This document shows positions 1 through 5,026 of a DNA stretch of 5,275 bases, piece after piece. Position 1 is the first letter of the stretch. Each line of letters starts with the position of its first letter. Below the pieces are notes generated by a model. That model saw only the letters and a program-made list of their open reading frames with translations. It had not been told where the DNA came from and did no database searches. The position numbers and the translations under genes were made by a program. Origin of the DNA: Nitrosarchaeum sp. (lineage in GTDB: Archaea; Thermoproteota; Nitrososphaeria; Nitrososphaerales; Nitrosopumilaceae); the NCBI GenBank assembly GCA_013140415.1, contig JABFSW010000117.1:1-5275 (forward strand). Direction: 5' to 3'.

Positions 1-68
1 AAATCAGTATGTTACTTAATTGCTTTCAATTAATAACCGTATTAAAACAATCAATAATAATTGAAATT

Positions 69-236
69 ATGATCAAAATTTCATATTTTTTCATTTTTTT
101 GTTTGCTTCTATGATTCCAATGTATGATTCAACAAAAAAATATACTGGAAAAAGAAAAATAATTGCCTACTTCGAATTAGTAGAGACGTACTCTGCTACT
201 GTTAACATCCTTTCAAGCAAACGTAACCACACTTAA
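69..236 (+). CDS. Doubtful small ORF with hydrophobic N-terminus
   Basis: An ATG-started frame of 55 codons begins with a short basic start (MIKIS) followed by a run of aromatic and aliphatic residues (about residues 5-17), then a polar, Lys-rich remainder ending in RNHT. This could be a signal peptide or single membrane helix in a very small protein, but such frames arise easily in AT-rich noncoding DNA. The frame is open upstream to an ATG at 9, which adds 20 unremarkable residues. No clear TATA box or ribosome binding site stands out. No family is recognised. The rest of 1-260 shows nothing else I can support. It is listed only because nothing else explains the stretch; it is more likely noncoding than coding. 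Confidence 0.2.
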   Translation: MIKISYFFIFLFASMIPMYDSTKKYTGKRKIIAYFELVETYSATVNILSSKRNHT

Positions 237-260
237 TGTTGCTATGTTTTAAAAATAGAA

Positions 261-599
261 TTAATCCCTTACTTTGAAGTTGCCTTTGATATAGAATTTT
301 CCATCAAATGCGCCTTTTATTGGTGTTTTTGCTCCACCTGCATCCAATCCTTGGAATGTTACGCTTTCATTTGCAGTTTTTCCAGAACATAGTTCTACAC
401 CACAAACCTTACTTCCATGCCATCCTTTTGAATGATTTTGTCTAATGTCAAAGTTTTCTGTATATGATTTGTTTACTTTTGTACTAATTGGAGTTGCATA
501 CCATGGATTCTTATCCCATCCACTTGCGTAAGCGTTACTTGTAGCAAAACTCAAAGTGAATCCAATTACCAACATTACTGCCATTAATGTTTTATTCAT
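261..599 (-). CDS. Small secreted protein of unknown function
   Basis: The 112-residue product starts MNKTLMAVMLVIGF and has a classic Sec signal peptide: a Lys at position 3, a hydrophobic core at about 5-19, and an A-Y-A cleavage site near residue 25. The mature part of about 87 residues is polar, rich in Gly, Lys and aromatic residues, and has no further membrane segment. It carries one cysteine pair, C66 and C71 (C-x4-C), with H56 and H61 just before it, which could form a disulfide or a small metal site; that is inference. I recognise no family. It is divergent from the Cys-rich secreted gene at 974. A TATA-like box lies about 25 nt upstream of the ATG, supporting this start and a leaderless transcript. 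Downstream of the stop there is a T-rich stretch on the coding strand (251-256) that may help termination. A real gene is likely; the function is unknown. Confidence 0.7.
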   Translation of the reverse strand: MNKTLMAVMLVIGFTLSFATSNAYASGWDKNPWYATPISTKVNKSYTENFDIRQNHSKGWHGSKVCGVELCSGKTANESVTFQGLDAGGAKTPIKGAFDGKFYIKGNFKVRD

Positions 600-620
600 C
601 GTCTTGAAAAATCTATATCA

Positions 621-628
621 TATTATAA
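621..628 (-). promoter_or_regulatory. Archaeal TATA box for the secreted-protein gene at 261-599
   Basis: On the minus strand this reads TTATAATA. Its centre is about 25 nt upstream of the ATG at 599. In archaea the TATA box is centred about 26-27 nt before the transcription start, so the transcript would begin at or next to the start codon (leaderless). No purine-rich Shine-Dalgarno sequence lies between box and ATG, which fits. Confidence 0.5.
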
Positions 629-700
629 GTGTATCATGAAAATAAATTTGAATATGTTTAATTTTTAATATGAACTTGAGTATATTGGAAAAGAAAAAAA

Positions 701-844
701 TTAGATTTCTATTTTGATTATTCCAGCCTTAACACCATGTTCAACTTTTTTTAGGAAATGCATTTCAATAATCTTATCTTTTGACCTCCATTTTGTATTG
801 TTTCTAATTAATTGGAGGTAGTTTTGAGATCTTTCACCAGTAGG
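701..844 (-). other. Start-less open frame, possible gene remnant
   Basis: A 47-codon open frame on the minus strand lies in the otherwise gene-free region 600-973. It has no ATG, GTG or TTG until codon 28 (761-763), so the first part cannot be translated from a normal start here. The translation is protein-like: a segment GERSQNYLQLIRNN, then TKWRSKDKIIEMHFLKKVE, then a short basic end before TAA. The basic amphipathic pattern recalls small DNA-binding helix-turn-helix proteins of these archaea, but this is an impression, not a family match. It could be the 3' remnant of a decayed gene or chance in AT-rich DNA. Apart from this, two promoters and one inverted repeat, I see nothing in 600-973. 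Confidence 0.2.
784..819. repeat. Inverted repeat ACCTCCA/TGGAGGT
   Basis: A perfect 7-base inverted repeat, ACCTCCA at 784-790 and TGGAGGT at 813-819, is separated by 22 AT-rich bases. The arm centres are 29 bases apart, close to three helical turns. It sits between two divergent secreted-protein genes, more than 100 bases from either start codon on each side, so it could be a regulator site. It is not followed by a T-run that would make it a terminator. The arms are GC-rich compared with the surroundings, which makes chance less likely but does not exclude it. Confidence 0.35.
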
Positions 845-942
845 TTAGTAGATTATTTTTAACTAATAATTCGTAATCCTATGTTTACGTCAGTCTATGT
901 AATTTACAAAAATTATAACATTGAATCCCTTACAAGATCATC

Positions 943-951
943 TTTATCTAA
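943..951 (+). promoter_or_regulatory. TATA box for the Cys-rich secreted protein (GTG start at 974)
   Basis: TTTATCTAA is centred about 27 nt upstream of the GTG at 974, the distance expected if transcription starts at the GTG. This independently supports the GTG over the upstream ATG at 881. The case is not closed, because a weaker T-rich box (ATTATTTTTA around 852-861) lies a similar distance before the ATG at 881. Confidence 0.45.
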
Positions 952-973
952 TCCCAATGATTTCATATTCTTA

Positions 974-1735
974 GTGAAAAACCAAGTCAAATCTATTTTA
1001 TTTCTAGTGATTGCAACTATTTTACTTTCTAGCCCTCTTATGTCTGGAGCATTTGCTGATGATGATAAAAATAAAAAAACATTTGAAGAAATGTGTGCCA
1101 AGAAAAAAGGAAATTCTCCTGATGCATTGTTTTGTCAAGCCATTTTAGGTTTACAGCAAAGTACAGATTCCTTCTTTGATGTGTTTACTGAGCTGAGAAA
1201 TATGGATACACACTTGCAAACTCAAATAGACTCATTTTTTGATATTTTTGTAGAACTAGATGATGTTGCTAGTCAACAATGTCCACAAGGACAAGTTGCA
1301 ACTGGAACAAATCTTGATGGTTCTTTGCTTTGTACTGATATGACACAAAACCAAGATTGTGATGATGGATATTATGTGTCAGGCATAGATAACAATGGAC
1401 AGATAAAATGTAAGCCTCTATCATCTGGTCCAAGTCTTGTTTGTCGTGATGGTATAGTTACAGCACCAGAGACATGTGATGACGGCAATACCGTTAGTGG
1501 AGATGGATGCAGTGCAACTTGCAGTGTAGAGGAGGCTCAATGTACTGATGGCCAATCTCTGCCAGGATCATGTCTTACGAGCTATGTGGGAATATGTCAA
1601 TTTGGAACTAACTCATGTATCGATGGGCAAATCATTTGTAGTCCAACAGTTTATCCAGGAGGTACAGAAATTTGTTCTGATGGACTTGATAATGACTGTA
1701 ATGGACAAGTTGATGAATTCACCTGTACATCCTGA
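974..1735 (+). CDS. Secreted Cys-rich mosaic protein with DUF4215-like and MopE-like motifs
   Basis: A 253-residue exported protein. I chose the GTG at 974 because it gives a clean Sec signal peptide (basic N-region KNQVK, hydrophobic core, cleavage after G-A-F-A at residue 28) and has a well-placed TATA box; an ATG at 881 would add 31 residues in front and bury the signal. The mature chain begins with acidic DDDKNKK. Two copies of DSFFDxFxEL follow (65-74, 86-95), exactly 21 residues apart, suggesting a coiled coil. Next are two C-x2-G-x4-G-x4-G-x3-C units (103-120, 129-146), then a DUF4215/Myxococcus-type Cys repeat (about 156-183, with ETCDDGN and SGDGCSATC), and finally a MopE-like motif at 232-248 (DGLDNDCNGQVDE), known in Cys-rich extracellular proteins and linked to calcium or copper binding. 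It is probably an extracellular, disulfide-bonded binding or adhesion protein; the ligand is unknown. No C-terminal membrane anchor is visible. The frame ends just after the MopE motif, where the +1 frame continues as Cys-rich sequence, so this C-terminus may be artificial. Confidence 0.8.
   Translation: MKNQVKSILFLVIATILLSSPLMSGAFADDDKNKKTFEEMCAKKKGNSPDALFCQAILGLQQSTDSFFDVFTELRNMDTHLQTQIDSFFDIFVELDDVASQQCPQGQVATGTNLDGSLLCTDMTQNQDCDDGYYVSGIDNNGQIKCKPLSSGPSLVCRDGIVTAPETCDDGNTVSGDGCSATCSVEEAQCTDGQSLPGSCLTSYVGICQFGTNSCIDGQIICSPTVYPGGTEICSDGLDNDCNGQVDEFTCTS
1166..1258 (+). repeat. Coding repeat DSFFDxFxEL, 21-residue period
   Basis: Two copies of a ten-residue unit, DSFFDVFTEL (1166-1195) and DSFFDIFVEL (1229-1258), lie 63 bases apart. 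Twenty-one residues is exactly three heptads, so the phenylalanines and leucines keep the same face of a helix. The linker (NMDTHLQTQI) also fits a helix. This indicates a coiled-coil or oligomerisation stalk between the signal peptide and the Cys-rich domains. Confidence 0.7.
1280..1411 (+). repeat. Two C-x2-G-x4-G-x4-G-x3-C units
   Basis: The segments at 1280-1333 (CPQGQVATGTNLDGSLLC) and 1358-1411 (CDDGYYVSGIDNNGQIKC) share the same spacing of both cysteines and all three glycines over 18 residues, although other residues differ. Each is probably a small disulfide-closed beta unit of the kind found in modular surface and fibre proteins. The divergence suggests an old duplication held by structure. 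Confidence 0.7.
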
Positions 1736-1850
1736 TGGTCTGAGTTGTGCTGACTATGACTTTTTCCCTCCATCTGGATTTCTATCTTGTAATCCTTTTT
1801 CTTGCACAATTAGTACATCCTCCTGCTCTTGTAATGGGCCTTGTTTCTAG
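1731..1850 (+). other. Cys-rich +1-frame continuation of the secreted protein
   Basis: The upstream protein stops at the TGA at 1733-1735. The +1 frame across this point is open from CCT at 1731 to TAG at 1848-1850. It encodes 39 residues with six cysteines, including PDGLSCADYD and SSCSCNGPCF, ending in C-F. The Cys density matches the preceding MopE-like region and is unlike other off-frame translations here. The sequence at the junction is ACA TCC TGA TGG; skipping one base at TCC-T would read straight on into GAT GGT CTG. The frame alone would start at an internal ATG (1548) with a translation that does not resemble a protein before 1731, so an independent gene is unlikely. It is either a frameshift mutation or sequencing error in one longer gene (974-1850), programmed +1 shifting, or chance. 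Confidence 0.5.
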
Positions 1851-1874
1851 TTGCTAGTTCGTATCAGTAGATTC

Positions 1875-1882
1875 TTATCTAA
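1875..1882 (+). promoter_or_regulatory. Possible TATA box for trmI
   Basis: TTATCTAA is centred about 22 nt before the trmI ATG. The same eight bases occur in the promoter proposed at 943-951. The spacing is 3-5 nt short of ideal for a leaderless transcript, so the true box may be shifted a few bases to the left. The short A-rich stretch before the ATG has no Shine-Dalgarno sequence. Confidence 0.3.
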
Positions 1883-1900
1883 AATTTTTAAAAAAAACCC

Positions 1901-2752
1901 ATGGCTAAAATTAAACAAAATTCTCCTGTATTGTTTTACTTTAATCAATCAAAAAAATGGCTTGTTAAAGTATCTAAAAAAGAATCTCTTCATACTCATA
2001 TAGGTGTAATCAAACATGCTGATGCCATAGGAAAAGAATATGGTTCTAGATTAGTCACTAACAAAGACAAGTATGTCTATCTTATCGAACCTACAATGTA
2101 TGATTATGTAATGAAACTTCAACATGGTACACAAATAGTGTACCCAAAAGATATTGGTTACATTATTGCAAGAGCTGGTATTGGAAGTGGCCAAAAAATT
2201 CTAGAGATTGGCACTGGCAGTGGTTCTCTTACCTCATTTGTCGCAAGTGTAGTAAAGCCAAGAGGACATGTCTATACTTTTGATGTTGATGATAATTTTA
2301 TGAAAATAGCTGAAAAAAATATCAAAAAAGCTGGAATGTCAAAATATGTTACACAACAAAATTTGGATTTAAAAACTGCAAAAAAAATGCCACTTGAAGA
2401 AGCTGATGTGGCTTTAATTGATCTAGGTGATCCTTGGACCGTACTTCCACAAGTTCGCAAAATGCTCAAAGGAAGTGGCTCTGTTTTTGCAATTTGTCCT
2501 ACTATGAATCAGCTAGAAAAATTAACTATGGCGCTAGTTGAAAATGAGTTTACAGATATTGAATCCACTGAGCATATTATTAGAACAATTGAGGCACGTG
2601 AAGGAAAAACTAGACACTCTTTTCAGGGAATAGGTCATACAACCTATCTATGCTATGCAAGAAAGGCATTTTTTGGCAGGGGATCAAAGAAAAAATCGGA
2701 TACCTCATCTGAATCTGAACACAATATAGAATCTGATACAAAATCGACCTAA
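1901..2752 (+). CDS. trmI: tRNA (adenine-57/58-N1)-methyltransferase TrmI
   Basis: This enzyme transfers a methyl group from S-adenosylmethionine to N1 of A58 (and A57 in archaeal enzymes studied) in the T-loop of tRNA, stabilising the tRNA fold; it acts in the cytoplasm as a homotetramer. The 283-residue product has the family's N-terminal signature HTHIGVIKHADAIG (31-44), TQIVYPKD (77-84), the SAM-binding motif I LEIGTGSGSLT (101-111), the acidic end of the next strand TFDVDD (126-131), the catalytic-region motif LIDLGDPW (172-179), and the C-terminal REGKTRHSFQGIGHTTYL region (233-250). The core ends near residue 257 and a charged, Ser-rich tail of about 25 residues (SKKKSDTSSESE...) follows, making it slightly longer than usual archaeal TrmI. 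An in-frame TAA at 1889 confines the start to the ATG chosen. It is followed 59 bases later by nnrD on the same strand. Confidence 0.93.
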   Translation: MAKIKQNSPVLFYFNQSKKWLVKVSKKESLHTHIGVIKHADAIGKEYGSRLVTNKDKYVYLIEPTMYDYVMKLQHGTQIVYPKDIGYIIARAGIGSGQKILEIGTGSGSLTSFVASVVKPRGHVYTFDVDDNFMKIAEKNIKKAGMSKYVTQQNLDLKTAKKMPLEEADVALIDLGDPWTVLPQVRKMLKGSGSVFAICPTMNQLEKLTMALVENEFTDIESTEHIIRTIEAREGKTRHSFQGIGHTTYLCYARKAFFGRGSKKKSDTSSESEHNIESDTKST

Positions 2753-2780
2753 TCTTACATACTTTTAGATAAAAACAAGA

Positions 2781-2788
2781 TTTATTCC
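2781..2788 (+). promoter_or_regulatory. TATA box for nnrD
   Basis: TTTATTCC is centred about 27 nt upstream of the TTG at 2812, as expected for a leaderless archaeal transcript starting at the TTG. It lies in the 59-base gap after trmI, so nnrD and the following peptidase gene may have their own promoter besides any read-through from trmI. Confidence 0.4.
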
Positions 2789-2811
2789 TCCAGCATTTAC
2801 TATGTTTTGTA

Positions 2812-3675
2812 TTGGTTAGAAAATTACTCCAAAGCACAATTGTTAAAAAATTCATACCTGCACGAAAAGCAAAATCTCGTAAAGGTGACAATGGTACTGT
2901 TTTAGTTATTGGAGGCAGCTATATCTATCACGGAGCTCCCATCTTCTCTTCTATTGCAGCATTACGATGTGGAGTTGATCTTGTGTATACCTCAGTTCCA
3001 AAAATTAATGTAACTCCAACGCGTGCAATATCTCCTAATCTTATTGTGATTCCTTTAGTTGATCAAAAATTAACACGTGGTGCTGTTAACAAACTTCTTG
3101 GTGCTTTGCCACACAAACTAGATTCTGCAACAATTGGAATGGGACTTGCAGTCCAAGAAAGAGGTTCTTTGCTACTTTTGATAAAATCTCTTTTGGATAG
3201 AGATGTACGACTTTCATTAGATGCAAGTGCTCTTGTTCCTGAGGTATTGCCACTTTTGCCTGACAAAAATGTTGTAGTGACACCTCATGCTGGAGAGTTT
3301 AAGCGCTTATTTGGTACAATGCCTCCAGATTCTAAAAAAGATCGCATCTCATTGGTTGAAAAAAATGCTAAAGATAATGGAATAACTGTTTTGCTTAAAG
3401 GTGCAACTGATATTATTTCTGATGGTACTACAACATATCTCAATGAGAAAAAAACTCCTGCAATGACTGTGGGTGGAACAGGTGATGTCTTATCTGGATT
3501 GGTTGCCGGAATGTTGGCAAAAAATCGTAATGCTTTAGAGTCTGCTGCAGCTGCAACTTTTATCAATGGATTAGCTGGGAAAGCAACTCAAAAGAAGTTT
3601 GGACTGCACATGACCTCTATGGATCTCTTAGATGAACTCCCAAATGTCATGAAACCATTTGATAGAATTGTATAA
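2812..3675 (+). CDS. nnrD: ADP-dependent NAD(P)H-hydrate dehydratase (YjeF C-terminal type)
   Basis: Repairs damaged nicotinamide cofactors by converting S-NAD(P)HX plus ADP to NAD(P)H, AMP and phosphate. The 287-residue protein is the ribokinase-like domain: KSRKGDNGTVLVIGGS at 21-36, GAP at 41-43, LDASAL at 136-141, the TPHAGEFKRL motif at 157-166, LLKGATDIISDG at 194-205, and the GGTGDVLSG nucleotide loop at 221-229 with D225 as the expected catalytic base. The epimerase (NnrE) domain fused to it in many archaea and bacteria is absent, so this is a stand-alone dehydratase; no NnrE is in the window. The frame has no ATG or GTG before the conserved region: an in-frame TAA lies at 2770-2772, and TTG at 2812 is the only normal start that keeps the N-terminal helix, with a TATA box 27 nt upstream. 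The gene ends one base before the peptidase ATG, suggesting one transcript. Confidence 0.94.
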   Translation: MVRKLLQSTIVKKFIPARKAKSRKGDNGTVLVIGGSYIYHGAPIFSSIAALRCGVDLVYTSVPKINVTPTRAISPNLIVIPLVDQKLTRGAVNKLLGALPHKLDSATIGMGLAVQERGSLLLLIKSLLDRDVRLSLDASALVPEVLPLLPDKNVVVTPHAGEFKRLFGTMPPDSKKDRISLVEKNAKDNGITVLLKGATDIISDGTTTYLNEKKTPAMTVGGTGDVLSGLVAGMLAKNRNALESAAAATFINGLAGKATQKKFGLHMTSMDLLDELPNVMKPFDRIV

Positions 3676-3676
3676 C

Positions 3677-5026
3677 ATGCAACCTCTGAAGCATATTGAT
3701 ATACATATGAATAATTTAATTTCTGACTTACAAACACTAATTCGACAACCAAGTGTTTCTGCAAAAAATGAAGGAATTGAAGAATGTGCACAACTCGTAA
3801 AAAAAATACTGGAAAAATCTGGAATAAAATCTGAAATCTTGCGACTAAAAAATGTGGCACCGATTGTATATGGAGAAGTAAAATCAAAAAAGAATCCAAA
3901 CAAGACTTTGATGTTTTATAATCACTATGATGTCCAACCTATAGAGCCGTTTGAGTTGTGGGATGATCCTCCATTTAGCGGAAAAATCAAAGGGAATAAA
4001 ATTTTTGGTCGAGGCTCATCTGATGATAAGGGTGAACTAATCACCAGAATAAAGGCAGTCGAGGCATATTTGAAAACTACTGGAGATATTCCATGTAATA
4101 TTAAATTTGTAATTGAAGGCGAAGAAGAGACAGGTAGTGCACACATTGATCAATATCTGAAAAAATATCAAAAGAAATTTTCATGTGATGGTGTAATTTG
4201 GGAATTTGGTTATGTTGATTCACAAAACAGACCTATCATTGGTCTTGGAATGAAGGGATTGCTTTATGTTGAATTATCTGTAAAGGAATCGATTCGCGAT
4301 GCCCATTCAAGCTTGGCTGTTTTGATAAAAAATCCTGCATGGCGATTAATTGAAGCTGTACAAACACTAAGGGATTCAAATGGAAAAATTCTCATTAAAG
4401 ATTGGTATAAAGAAATAACACCGCTTTCAAAAAAAGATTTGGAAATAATTTCAAAAGAACCTTTTGATGAAAAACCATTCAAAAAAGAATTTGGAATAAA
4501 GTCATTTGTAGGAAATATGCACGGATTGAGTGCAAAAAAAGCTCTAGTGGGGGGTGCAACTTGTAATATTGCTGGATTTGTTTCAGGCTATACTGGAAAT
4601 GGCGCAAAAACTGTACTTCCTGGAGAAGCACTAGTCAAAATTGATTTTAGACTAGTTCCTAAAATGGATCCAAAAAAACAAGTTCTCCGATTGAAAAAAC
4701 ATTTGAAATCAAAAGGATATGGGGATGTATTAATCAAAATTTTTCATGGTGAATCAGCTGCACGAACAAATCCATCTGATCCATTTGTTTCTAAAGTTAA
4801 AGAAGCCGCTGATCAATCATTTGGAAAATCAGTTCTTAATGTTTCAAATGCAGGTACTGGTCCAATGCATTCTTTTGTAAATGCCCTGAATGCTCCTTGC
4901 ATCTCAATTGGTAGCACCTACATGTTTTCTCGTATCCACTCCCCCAATGAATTTGCTAGAGTTGATTTATTGAAAAAAACCACAAAATGTATTTGTCTTA
5001 TAATGGAAAAATTTGGAAAAGACTAG
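3677..5026 (+). CDS. M20 family zinc metallopeptidase (carnosinase/ArgE/DapE-like)
   Basis: A 449-residue di-zinc amidohydrolase that probably cleaves dipeptides or N-acyl amino acids in the cytoplasm (no signal peptide); the substrate cannot be told from sequence. Seen in order: N-terminal helix and PSVSA (25-29), metal-ligand H83 in YNHYDVQP, bridging D116 in GRGSSDDKG, catalytic E150 and metal E151 in EGEEETGS, D208-A-H210 at the dimer-domain start followed by NPAWRLI, the KTVLPGEALVKIDFRLVP segment (about 311-328) of the inserted dimerisation domain, and metal-ligand H421 in RIHSPNEFARVD. Where many members have Asp as the second-site ligand, this one has WEFG (E176), a possible Asp-to-Glu change. 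The ATG at 3677 was chosen over a TTG at 3659 inside nnrD and an ATG at 3707, because LKHIDIHMNNLISDL matches the usual first helix. One base separates it from the nnrD stop, implying translational coupling. Confidence 0.92.
   Translation: MQPLKHIDIHMNNLISDLQTLIRQPSVSAKNEGIEECAQLVKKILEKSGIKSEILRLKNVAPIVYGEVKSKKNPNKTLMFYNHYDVQPIEPFELWDDPPFSGKIKGNKIFGRGSSDDKGELITRIKAVEAYLKTTGDIPCNIKFVIEGEEETGSAHIDQYLKKYQKKFSCDGVIWEFGYVDSQNRPIIGLGMKGLLYVELSVKESIRDAHSSLAVLIKNPAWRLIEAVQTLRDSNGKILIKDWYKEITPLSKKDLEIISKEPFDEKPFKKEFGIKSFVGNMHGLSAKKALVGGATCNIAGFVSGYTGNGAKTVLPGEALVKIDFRLVPKMDPKKQVLRLKKHLKSKGYGDVLIKIFHGESAARTNPSDPFVSKVKEAADQSFGKSVLNVSNAGTGPMHSFVNALNAPCISIGSTYMFSRIHSPNEFARVDLLKKTTKCICLIMEKFGKD

Noticed and set aside
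179..200. Imperfect hairpin AGTAGAG/CTCT-GCT-ACT as a terminator or small RNA
   Set aside because: The stem is short, has a three-base bulge and lacks a following T-run. No adjacent gene needs it.
881..973. ATG at 881 as the start of the Cys-rich secreted protein
   Set aside because: It adds 31 unremarkable residues before a well-formed signal peptide that begins exactly at the GTG at 974, which also has a better-placed TATA box. It remains a less likely alternative.
1548..1730. Independent plus-strand gene starting at ATG 1548 in the +1 frame
   Set aside because: Up to 1730 it overlaps the well-supported DUF4215/MopE coding frame, and its translation there looks like an off-frame shadow. 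Only the part after 1731 is protein-like.
2610..2891. Minus-strand frame of 93 codons across the trmI end and nnrD start
   Set aside because: It overlaps conserved codons of both genes on the other strand and has no family features.
3659..3676. TTG at 3659 as the peptidase start, overlapping nnrD
   Set aside because: The ATG at 3677 directly follows the nnrD stop and gives the usual M20 N-terminal helix; the extra six residues add nothing recognisable.
3588..3903. Two overlapping minus-strand frames rich in Phe, Ile and Ser under the nnrD-peptidase junction
   Set aside because: They are complements of Lys/Glu/Asn-rich coding sequence; the hydrophobic look is an antisense artefact.
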